Assembly (NCBI GenBank): GCA_023229685.1
Contig: JALNYT010000001.1
Span: 124,001-188,000, forward strand
Length of the DNA stretch: 64,000 nucleotides
DNA from: Sulfuritalea sp.
GTDB lineage: Bacteria > Pseudomonadota > Gammaproteobacteria > Burkholderiales > Rhodocyclaceae
Reading direction: 5' to 3'
Within the stretch, counting starts at the first letter, position 1, and each line of letters starts with the position of its first letter. This document shows, piece after piece, positions 29,924-37,024 of this stretch. The notes below the pieces were generated by a model that saw only the letters and a list, made by a program, of their open reading frames with translations, did no database searches and had not been told where the DNA came from. A program made the translations under genes and the position numbers.

Positions 29924-31045
29924 ATGGCTAAACGCGACTACTACGAAATCCTCGGCGTCAACCGCGACGCTGCCGAGGCGGACATAAAAAAGGCCTATCG
30001 CAAGCTGGCCATGAAGCACCATCCCGACCGCAATCCGGACAACCCGAAATCCGAAGAACAGTTCAAGGAAGCCAAGCAGGCCTACGAAATTCTTTCCGAT
30101 GCGCAGAAGCGCGCGGCCTATGACCAATACGGCCATGCCGGGGTCGACCAGCAGGGCGCCGGCGGTGCCGGCATGGGCGGCTTCGCCGATGCCTTCTCGG
30201 ACATCTTCGGCGACATCTTCGGTGGCGGCGGCGCACGCGGCGGCGGACGCTCCAACGTCTATCGCGGCGCCGACCTGCGCTACAACCTCGAAGTCACGCT
30301 GGAAGACGCCGCACGCGGCACCGAAACCCGCATCCGCATCCCGACCATGGCGGAATGCGAAACCTGCAGCGGCAGCGGCGCCAAGAAAGGCACCGAACCC
30401 AAGACCTGCCCGACCTGCGGCGGCCACGGCCAGGTACGCATGCAGCAGGGCTTCTTCTCGATCCAGCAAACCTGCCCGAAGTGCCACGGCACCGGCCGCT
30501 ACATCCCCGACCCCTGCGGCACCTGCCACGGCACCGGCCGCGTCAAGCAGCACAAGACGCTGTCCGTCAAGATTCCGGCGGGGATCGACGAAGGCGATCG
30601 GATCCGGCTCACCGGCGAGGGCGAGCCCGGGGTCAATGGCGGCCCGCCGGGCGACCTCTACGTCCAGCTTCACCTCAAGGCGCACGCGGTATTCCAGCGC
30701 GACCATGACGACCTGCATTGCGAGATGCCCCTTAGCTTTGCCACGGCGGCGCTCGGCGGCGAAATCGAAATACCGACGCTCGACGGCGTTGCCAAACTCA
30801 AGGTGCCGGCCGAAACGCAGACCGGCAAGGTATTCCGCCTGCGCGGCAAAGGCATCAAGGGCGTCCGCTCCGTCAGCCGGGGCGACCTGCTCTGCCATGT
30901 CGTGCTGGAAACCCCGGTCAGCCTCACCGACCGGCAGAAGGAACTGCTGCAGGAGTTCGAAGTAATCAGTCAGGCCAACGCCCAACGGCACAGCCCGCGC
31001 GCGCAAGGCTGGCTGGACCGGGTCAAGGATTTCTTCAGCAGCTGA
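29924..31045 (+). CDS. dnaJ: Co-chaperone DnaJ (Hsp40)
   Basis: DnaJ delivers substrates to DnaK and stimulates its ATPase. The 373-aa class I protein has the J domain (residues 1-70) with HPD in AMKHHPDRNPD, a Gly/Phe-rich region (about 75-110, GGMGGFADAFSDIFGDIFGG), four CxxCxGxG zinc repeats (CETCSGSG, CPTCGGHG, CPKCHGTG, CGTCHGTG, about residues 144-210), and the C-terminal substrate domain with GDLYVQLHLKAHAVFQRDHDDL. The ATG at 29924 follows a repeat-derived spacer without a convincing ribosome site, so dnaJ may be translated less than dnaK. Its 3' end faces a large c-di-GMP gene. Confidence 0.98.
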   Translation: MAKRDYYEILGVNRDAAEADIKKAYRKLAMKHHPDRNPDNPKSEEQFKEAKQAYEILSDAQKRAAYDQYGHAGVDQQGAGGAGMGGFADAFSDIFGDIFGGGGARGGGRSNVYRGADLRYNLEVTLEDAARGTETRIRIPTMAECETCSGSGAKKGTEPKTCPTCGGHGQVRMQQGFFSIQQTCPKCHGTGRYIPDPCGTCHGTGRVKQHKTLSVKIPAGIDEGDRIRLTGEGEPGVNGGPPGDLYVQLHLKAHAVFQRDHDDLHCEMPLSFATAALGGEIEIPTLDGVAKLKVPAETQTGKVFRLRGKGIKGVRSVSRGDLLCHVVLETPVSLTDRQKELLQEFEVISQANAQRHSPRAQGWLDRVKDFFSS

Positions 31046-31060
31046 ACACCCCAGTCCAAA

Positions 31061-31085
31061 AGTCGGCGCTGGCGGCACGGCGACT
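31061..31085 (+). repeat. Dispersed AGTCGGCGCTGGCG repeat, copy between dnaJ and the EAL gene
   Basis: The copy reads AGTCGGCGCTGGCG then GCACGGCGACT. Its ends AGTCG and CGACT are inverted, so it can fold as a small hairpin between the two convergent stop codons. It is the longest intergenic match, with the 42668 and 56967 copies, to the family consensus. Confidence 0.6.
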
Positions 31086-31090
31086 CGGCG

Positions 31091-34000
31091 TCAGTTAGCG
31101 GCTGCGGGAGGCAGAGCCAGGAATCGTGTTTCGAAGATCTCCGCCGGCACCGGTTTGCTGAACAGGAAGCCCTGCATTTCATCGCAGTCCAGCAAGCGCA
31201 GCAGGCGCGACTGCTCCTCGGTTTCGACGCCCTCCGCCACCACCTTGAGTTTCAGCGAGTGCGCCAGGTCGATGATGGTGGACACCAGCGCCAGTCCCTG
31301 CGGCCCGGCCGTCATGTCGATCACGAATGAGCGGTCGATCTTCAGCGTATCCACCGGCAGTTTGGCGAGATAGCTGAGCGAGGAGAAGCCGGTGCCGAAG
31401 TCGTCGATGGCGATGCTGATATCGAGGCCGCGGATCGCCTGCAGGCGCACGATATTTTGCTTGATGTCCTCCATGATCAGGCTTTCCGTGATCTCCAGTT
31501 CCAGTCCCGCTGCCGCATTCGCGTCGATGCCGATTGCCTGCTCGATCTCGGCGATGAATTCGCGGCGGCGCAACTGCAGCGCTGAGACGTTCACCGCGAT
31601 GCGCACGGCCGGCAGTCCTGCCGCACGCCAGCGCAGGTAGTCGGCGATGGCCTGGTTCAGCGCCCAGCGCCCGACCTCGTAGATCAATCCGGTTTCTTCC
31701 AGGATCGGGATGAAGCGGCCCGGCGGCACCAGGCCCGTGCGCGGATCGTTCCAGCGAATCAGTGCCTCGGCACTGGTGACCTTGCCGCTCGCGAGGTTCA
31801 CCTTGGGCTGGTAATGCAGCACGAATTCCCCATTGTCGAGCGCCTGGCGCAGCTGGTTTTCCAGCGCGACCTTGCCGGCCACCAGTTCGGTCATCTGCTG
31901 TGCATAGAACAGGTAGCGCTCCCCGCCCGCCTTGGCCTTCTTCAGCGCGGCCTCGGCGTTCCTGAACAAGGTTTCGGCATCGGCACCGTCGTCCGGGAAT
32001 CGTGCGACCCCAATCTTGAAGGTGACGCGAAACTCGGCGTCATTGAGGCGGAACGGATGGTTCACAAGCGCCTCCATCCATGTCTCCAGAAGCCGCCCCA
32101 GATTGCCACCCTGCTTTTCTTCCGGCAGCACTGCGGCAAAATGGTCCGCACCGATGTGCGCCAGCAGGTTGGCATCGCCCGCCCGGCTCGTCAGCCACTC
32201 CGCCACCTGCCTCAGGAGCGCATCGCCGGCCGGCCGGCCGAGGCTGTCGTTGATGTTCTTGAAGCGCTCCAGATCGATCAGGAACACGGCAACATGATGG
32301 CCGCCGCTGGCCGCGCTGTGCAGGTACTGCGTCACCCGGTCGAGAAACAGGTTGCGGTTCGCCAGTCCCGTCAGTTCGTCGTAGTAGGCCATGAAATCGA
32401 GCCGCTCCTGCCTGCCGATGTGCTCTATCGCGAACGCGATATCGCCGGCCAGTTCGCTCAATAGCTTCAACTCCTCTTCGCGGAAGAATTCGCTCTCGCC
32501 GGCATACAGCGTAAGTATGCCCACCGCTTGATCCGACACGACAAGCGGCAGGATGGCCATGGACCCGATTTCGGCTGCGACAAGCCTCTCGCGGAACACC
32601 ACCGTCGAATCGCGTTCCAGATCGCTAACCACGACGACGGTCTTTTTCGTCATCGCCCGCGTGGTCAGCGGTATTCCCGGCGAGCCAAGCTCATTCACCG
32701 AGTAGCGCTCTGCAAGGGCGGCCAGGAGCTCGTCGTTCATGCCGGCCGAGGCGGCCGGCATGATTTTCATCACTCGCAGATCAAGCACGCCGAGCCAGGC
32801 CATACGAAATCCGCCGGCCTCGACCGCGATGCGGCACGCCTCCTGGAACAGTTCTTCACGGTCGCGCGCGCGCACGATCAGCGTGTTGACACCGCTCAGC
32901 ATGGCATAGACGCGGTTCAGGTAGGCGATCCTGGCTTCCGTCTTCTTGCGTTCGGTGATGTCTTGTATGAACCCGTGCCACACGACGCTGCCATCGGCCT
33001 CGCGCTGCGGCAGCGAATGCGCCTCGACCCAGACTTCCCCCCGCTCTGTTCGACGCACCCGGAACTCGATCCGCGAAGGAGCCAGGGTGCGCGCGGTTTC
33101 GGCGATCACTTCATTCACGTGCCCGATGTCGTCCGGGTGGATCATGGAAAAGACCGGCGTCGCGTCTTCGATGACATCGGCGGGTTCCAGGTCGAAGATC
33201 TCCTTCAGTGCTCCACTGACATAGGGCAACGCGATGGAGCCGTCGGGACGCAACTGCAAGGAGTAAATCAGCCCGGGCACCGAAGCGGCAATCCGGACCA
33301 GCTGGTCTTGCAGCCGGATGCGCTCGCGGACCGCCTCCTCGGCCAGTTTGCGCTCACCGATATCGCGGAAATACACCGCCAGGCCCTGCTTGGATGGATA
33401 GGCGCGGACGCTGAACCAGGTGCCGAGTGGCGCGTAGAACTGCTCGAACTCCACACTTTGCTGGTCCTCGATCGCACGGTGGTATTCGCGGTCGAACATT
33501 GAGCCGACAGCGGAAGGAAACTCCACCCATAAATCCTGCCCGATCAGTTCCTCCCGAGTGCGCGCCAGCAGTCGCTCCGCCTCGCGGTTGAGGAAGGTGA
33601 AGCGCCACGCCTGGTCGACGGTAAAGAACGCATCCGTGATGCTCTCGAGCGTCGTCGTGAGCCGCTCGGCCAGTTGACGCGTCGCTTCCTCCGCGCGCTG
33701 GCGTTCGCTGACGTCGCGCACACTGGCGACTCGATAGCTGCGGTCGAGCTCGACGTGCCTTACATTGACCTCCACGGGGAAAGTGGAATCGTCTTTCCTT
33801 CGATGAACGGTGTTCAGGCGTGCGAATCCCGCCGTGCGTAACTGCTCTTTGACCTTGTCCTCCACAGATCGATCCAGCGTGGGATCGATATCGCGAACAG
33901 TCATGGCAAGCAATTCCTGCCGGCTGTAACCAAGATCCTGACACGCCCGGTCATTTACGTCGAGCAATTGCAGGGTTGTCGGATCGGACACTTCGATTGC

Positions 34001-35176
34001 ATCGCTGGATTGGTCTATCAAGGCGCGAAAGAGCTTGAGCTCGCGGTCCGCCTTTTTCCTTACGGTGATGTCGCGCGCGGTGATGACGATGCCGCAAACC
34101 TCCGGGATATCCAGGCAATTCTTGGCAACGAACTCGGCGTCAATCACCGCGCCGTCTACCCGGCGCAGGCGCAACTCGGCGCTGAGAATCTTGCCTGGAG
34201 CGCGCAGCACCTCGCCGAGAGCGCGCTGCGCAATGGGAATGTCTTCGGGTGCCAGGAACTGCATTATCTCGTGCTCGAGCAGGTCGTCCGCCTTGTATCC
34301 GGTAAGGTTTGCGCCGGATTCACTGCGATAAATAATCTTCCCGGCGGGATCGATGACAAAGAAGGCGTCCGCCGAACTCTCGATCAGGCTGCGAAAGCGC
34401 CGCTCGCTGGTTTGGACCGCATCCCTGATCCGGTTGCGCTCGGTGACGTCCTGCAGCACGTGGAACGAATAGAGGTATTCGCCCCGATCGTTCGTGACTG
34501 CGAAAGAGCGCGAAGCATAGGCTTCGCCAGTGGTCAGAGCAAACTCCTCCTCCTTCCAGCCCTGGAGTCCTTCTGTGATGGCGCGGCAGCCCGGCAGCGG
34601 CCCGTCCTGCACAGGAAACACCTCCCAATACCGCTTGCCGATGACCTGCGTGATCGGCACTCCCGCGAGCGCGGCATAGGCAAGGTTGGCGCGCAGGATA
34701 CGGAAGTCGGCGTCGTGAATGAAGATGGGGTCCCGCACCGCATCGAATGCCGCGCGCCACTCGATCCGCGCCTGCCGCATGGCGCGCCGCGCAGCGGCGT
34801 CGGCCAGTTCGCGCTTGATCACTGAACCGAGGCGGCCAAGGTAACCTTTGAGGAGAAAGTCGCTCGCGCCCGCTTTCATCACCTCGACCAGCGCCTCCTC
34901 GCCGACCTTGCCCGAGATCACGATGAACGGCAGGTCGAGGTCGCTCTCTTTGGCAATCCGCAGCGCCTCCATCGCGCCGAAGCCGGGGATCATGTAGTCG
35001 GACAGGATGAGGTCCCACGGCTTTTCGTGCAGCGCCGCGCGCATAGCTGCGGCGCTCTCCACCCGATCGAAAGCCGGCTCGTAACCGCTTTGGCGCACCG
35101 CGCGCACCAGCAGCTCGGCGTCGTCGGCGGAGTCCTCGACGATCAATACGCGCAATGAGATGCGGGGTTCCGGCAT
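31091..35176 (-). CDS. REC-multiPAS-GAF-GGDEF(degenerate)-EAL protein, putative c-di-GMP phosphodiesterase
   Basis: The 1361-aa protein is one of the largest here. In order: REC (phospho-Asp60 in LILSDYMIPG), about five PAS domains (roughly residues 140-250, 262-380, 385-500, 510-625 and 635-760), GAF (about 770-920), GGDEF (about 930-1090) and EAL (about 1100-1350). The GGDEF site reads GADHF, so cyclase activity is unlikely. The EAL domain keeps AEALIRW, AIDDFGTGFSSL and AEGVETEEQ, so c-di-GMP hydrolysis is likely, with the GGDEF domain perhaps sensing GTP. The part from residue ~750 on is a close paralogue of the kaiB-linked protein at 37025. It ends convergently to dnaJ. Confidence 0.92.
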   Translation of the reverse strand: MPEPRISLRVLIVEDSADDAELLVRAVRQSGYEPAFDRVESAAAMRAALHEKPWDLILSDYMIPGFGAMEALRIAKESDLDLPFIVISGKVGEEALVEVMKAGASDFLLKGYLGRLGSVIKRELADAAARRAMRQARIEWRAAFDAVRDPIFIHDADFRILRANLAYAALAGVPITQVIGKRYWEVFPVQDGPLPGCRAITEGLQGWKEEEFALTTGEAYASRSFAVTNDRGEYLYSFHVLQDVTERNRIRDAVQTSERRFRSLIESSADAFFVIDPAGKIIYRSESGANLTGYKADDLLEHEIMQFLAPEDIPIAQRALGEVLRAPGKILSAELRLRRVDGAVIDAEFVAKNCLDIPEVCGIVITARDITVRKKADRELKLFRALIDQSSDAIEVSDPTTLQLLDVNDRACQDLGYSRQELLAMTVRDIDPTLDRSVEDKVKEQLRTAGFARLNTVHRRKDDSTFPVEVNVRHVELDRSYRVASVRDVSERQRAEEATRQLAERLTTTLESITDAFFTVDQAWRFTFLNREAERLLARTREELIGQDLWVEFPSAVGSMFDREYHRAIEDQQSVEFEQFYAPLGTWFSVRAYPSKQGLAVYFRDIGERKLAEEAVRERIRLQDQLVRIAASVPGLIYSLQLRPDGSIALPYVSGALKEIFDLEPADVIEDATPVFSMIHPDDIGHVNEVIAETARTLAPSRIEFRVRRTERGEVWVEAHSLPQREADGSVVWHGFIQDITERKKTEARIAYLNRVYAMLSGVNTLIVRARDREELFQEACRIAVEAGGFRMAWLGVLDLRVMKIMPAASAGMNDELLAALAERYSVNELGSPGIPLTTRAMTKKTVVVVSDLERDSTVVFRERLVAAEIGSMAILPLVVSDQAVGILTLYAGESEFFREEELKLLSELAGDIAFAIEHIGRQERLDFMAYYDELTGLANRNLFLDRVTQYLHSAASGGHHVAVFLIDLERFKNINDSLGRPAGDALLRQVAEWLTSRAGDANLLAHIGADHFAAVLPEEKQGGNLGRLLETWMEALVNHPFRLNDAEFRVTFKIGVARFPDDGADAETLFRNAEAALKKAKAGGERYLFYAQQMTELVAGKVALENQLRQALDNGEFVLHYQPKVNLASGKVTSAEALIRWNDPRTGLVPPGRFIPILEETGLIYEVGRWALNQAIADYLRWRAAGLPAVRIAVNVSALQLRRREFIAEIEQAIGIDANAAAGLELEITESLIMEDIKQNIVRLQAIRGLDISIAIDDFGTGFSSLSYLAKLPVDTLKIDRSFVIDMTAGPQGLALVSTIIDLAHSLKLKVVAEGVETEEQSRLLRLLDCDEMQGFLFSKPVPAEIFETRFLALPPAAAN

Positions 35177-35548
35177 GGTGAGGCTCTCGTCAACAGGGAT
35201 GCCGGGCTAATTGGCTACCGGTGCAAGCTTGAGCCGCAACGGCACCACGCGCGGCTTTCCGGCGGCCCATTGGTCGAAAACCCCGGAATCAGGATTGGAT
35301 GCAAGCATGTTCGTCTTTGGTATCGAGCTGACAGCATTATCCACTTTAACATCGTGGTCGGCACGCCAGAACACAGAAGCCGCCTTCTCGCTCCCGCACC
35401 GCGGGCAATGCGATCGGACACGCTGTCAGAGCCGCAGCCGAGCCTGCCAGGCCAGGTTGACGATTCGCCGGAGGGTGCCCCGCAAGAGTCGGCGCTGGCG
35501 ATACGGCGGCATGGCCGGCGGTGTCCGCCGCCGAGCGAATTCGAATTC
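35177..35548. other. Gene-free spacer between two c-di-GMP genes
   Basis: No frame here has good coding character. Near the right end lies a copy of the dispersed repeat (35487-35510) followed by a CGGCGG/CCGCCG hairpin. The left part should hold the promoter of the 1361-aa protein. A minus-strand GATAAT near 35338 is a weak -10 candidate without a clear -35. Confidence 0.5.
35487..35510 (+). repeat. Dispersed AGTCGGCGCTGGCG repeat, intergenic copy
   Basis: The copy reads AGTCGGCGCTGGCG then ATACGGCGGC. It sits just downstream of the haemerythrin-GGDEF stop codon, like other intergenic copies that follow gene ends. Confidence 0.55.
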
Positions 35549-36748
35549 CTATCCGGGGCAAATACGGTTGCGGCCGTCTTCCTTCGCTGAATACAAAGCG
35601 TGATCCGCGGCGGCGACCAATTGGGCGGAATTGGTCTGCTTGTCGGGCACCATCGTCGCGACACCAACACTGATAGTCACCTGATCGGCAACTGGTGAAT
35701 CCGCATGGGGAATACGCAAGTTGCCAAGTCCGCGCTGGATAGCCCGCGCTACCAGAATCGCACCGTTTTGCTCGGTGTTCGGCAGCACCACGACCAGTTC
35801 TTCGCCACCATAGCGGGCCAGCAAATCGCCGGGCCGCCTGAGCGCTGATCGCGCGGCCCGAGCCACGGATTGAAGGCAACGGTCCCCCGCCTGATGGCCA
35901 TAGCTGTCGTTGTAGCGCTTGAAGTAGTCCACATCGATCATCAGCAGTGACAAGGGTTGTCGTTGGCGGAGAGCCCGGCGCCATTCTTCATCCAGTTTCG
36001 CGTCGAAATGCCGGCGGTTGGCAATCTCGAGCAAGCCATCGGTGTTGGAAAGTGCTTCCAGCCGATGGTTGAGGTCGGTCAAGGCCTGATTGGCCAATGC
36101 CAGTTGTTCGGTGCGCTCGGCCACTCTTTCCTCGAGACGAAAATTGGCCGCGGCCAGATCGCGGTTCTGCCCGGAAAGAACATGGTAAAGATTATGCAGC
36201 GCCGTCAACAAGGCAACGGTAGCGTTGTCGCTCCGGGACGAATGCACCTCCTGGTAGGCCTGGTCGGGGGATTTGCCGCTGCGGATGAGCGCGATCTGCC
36301 GCGCCATCGACTGGTCCTCTCCCAGAATATGAAAGCCCAGCCATGAACGAAGAAAGCCATGCAGGGTTTCCGCCGCATTGGCCATGGAGTTTCGCGAGTT
36401 CCACATGCTGGATAGCTGTTCGACAAAATCGACATGGTGCCGCCGATGCGGATCCCGGTGCAAAGGGGAAACGCCGGCTTCCTCCATCAGGCGCTCCTCT
36501 TCCGCAAAGTGGTACCGCGCGTAATCGGCGAGTTGACCGAACGTCGCCTGCAGGGATTCGGGCTCCTGCACTGGTCCCGCAATCAGGGCTTCGCCAAGCT
36601 GATTGATCAGGGTCACCAGCTGGTGATGCTCCTGATCCACCCGCTCCAGCCCAGTGGTGAAATGCCGGTTCCAGACGAAGGCTTCCATCGGGTGCCTGTC
36701 CCAGTTCAAGGTTGTCACAGCAGACGACTGAAACTCGCCAATATCCAT
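35549..36748 (-). CDS. Haemerythrin-GGDEF diguanylate cyclase
   Basis: From the ATG at 36748 the protein has 399 aa; a GTG at 36769 is an alternative start. The N-terminal bacteriohaemerythrin domain (about residues 15-140) has the di-iron ligands: VDQEHHQLV, YHFAEEERLM (HxxxE), HRDPHRRHH and HILGEDQ (HxxxD). A linker with a coiled coil leads to GGDEF (about 225-399), with active site RYGGEELVVVLP and an I-site RPGD five residues earlier. It is therefore a likely active, feedback-inhibited cyclase controlled by O2 or NO binding at the di-iron site. It is flanked by two paralogous putative phosphodiesterases, which suggests opposing control of one c-di-GMP pool. Confidence 0.93.
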   Translation of the reverse strand: MDIGEFQSSAVTTLNWDRHPMEAFVWNRHFTTGLERVDQEHHQLVTLINQLGEALIAGPVQEPESLQATFGQLADYARYHFAEEERLMEEAGVSPLHRDPHRRHHVDFVEQLSSMWNSRNSMANAAETLHGFLRSWLGFHILGEDQSMARQIALIRSGKSPDQAYQEVHSSRSDNATVALLTALHNLYHVLSGQNRDLAAANFRLEERVAERTEQLALANQALTDLNHRLEALSNTDGLLEIANRRHFDAKLDEEWRRALRQRQPLSLLMIDVDYFKRYNDSYGHQAGDRCLQSVARAARSALRRPGDLLARYGGEELVVVLPNTEQNGAILVARAIQRGLGNLRIPHADSPVADQVTISVGVATMVPDKQTNSAQLVAAADHALYSAKEDGRNRICPG

Positions 36749-36820
36749 ACCAACATTATGGACTTCCACAAGATCGAGAGGCCGAAATTATCCACACTCC
36801 GTGCCATAGGTGGTCGGTAC

Positions 36821-36982
36821 TCAGGCGTTCACTTCTTCGAACAACCGGTAGCCGTTGCGCCCGGCCGGCTTTGCCGCGTACGTGGCGATGTAGGCCTTCT
36901 TCATCAATTCGCCGGCATCATCTGCTGAATTCGCTTCATGCATGGCGAGGAAACTCAGGGTGCGGATATCGAGGCCGGGCAT
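36821..36982 (-). pseudogene. Remnant of a GGDEF-domain C-terminus (53-codon ORF)
   Basis: An ATG at 36982 opens a 53-aa frame ending in TGA at 36821. Residues 21-50 include ELMKKAYIATYAAKPAGRNG followed by YRLFEE. This closely matches the last helix and strand of diguanylate cyclase domains (ADIAMYxAKxAGRNGYRxF), but no GGDEF core precedes it. The first 20 residues do not resemble a GGDEF domain. There is no ribosome site. It is probably the 3' relic of a lost cyclase gene between the two intact ones, though expression as a small protein cannot be ruled out. Confidence 0.6.
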
Positions 36983-37024
36983 TTGGCAGTCAGCCGAAGG
37001 TGATTCTCCTGACAGTCCAATCTA

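Noticed and set aside
31636..31652. AGTCGGCGATGG inside the EAL gene as another dispersed-repeat copy
   Set aside because: Match stops after 12 bases and the bases encode a conserved EAL segment also present in the paralogue, so it is explained by coding.
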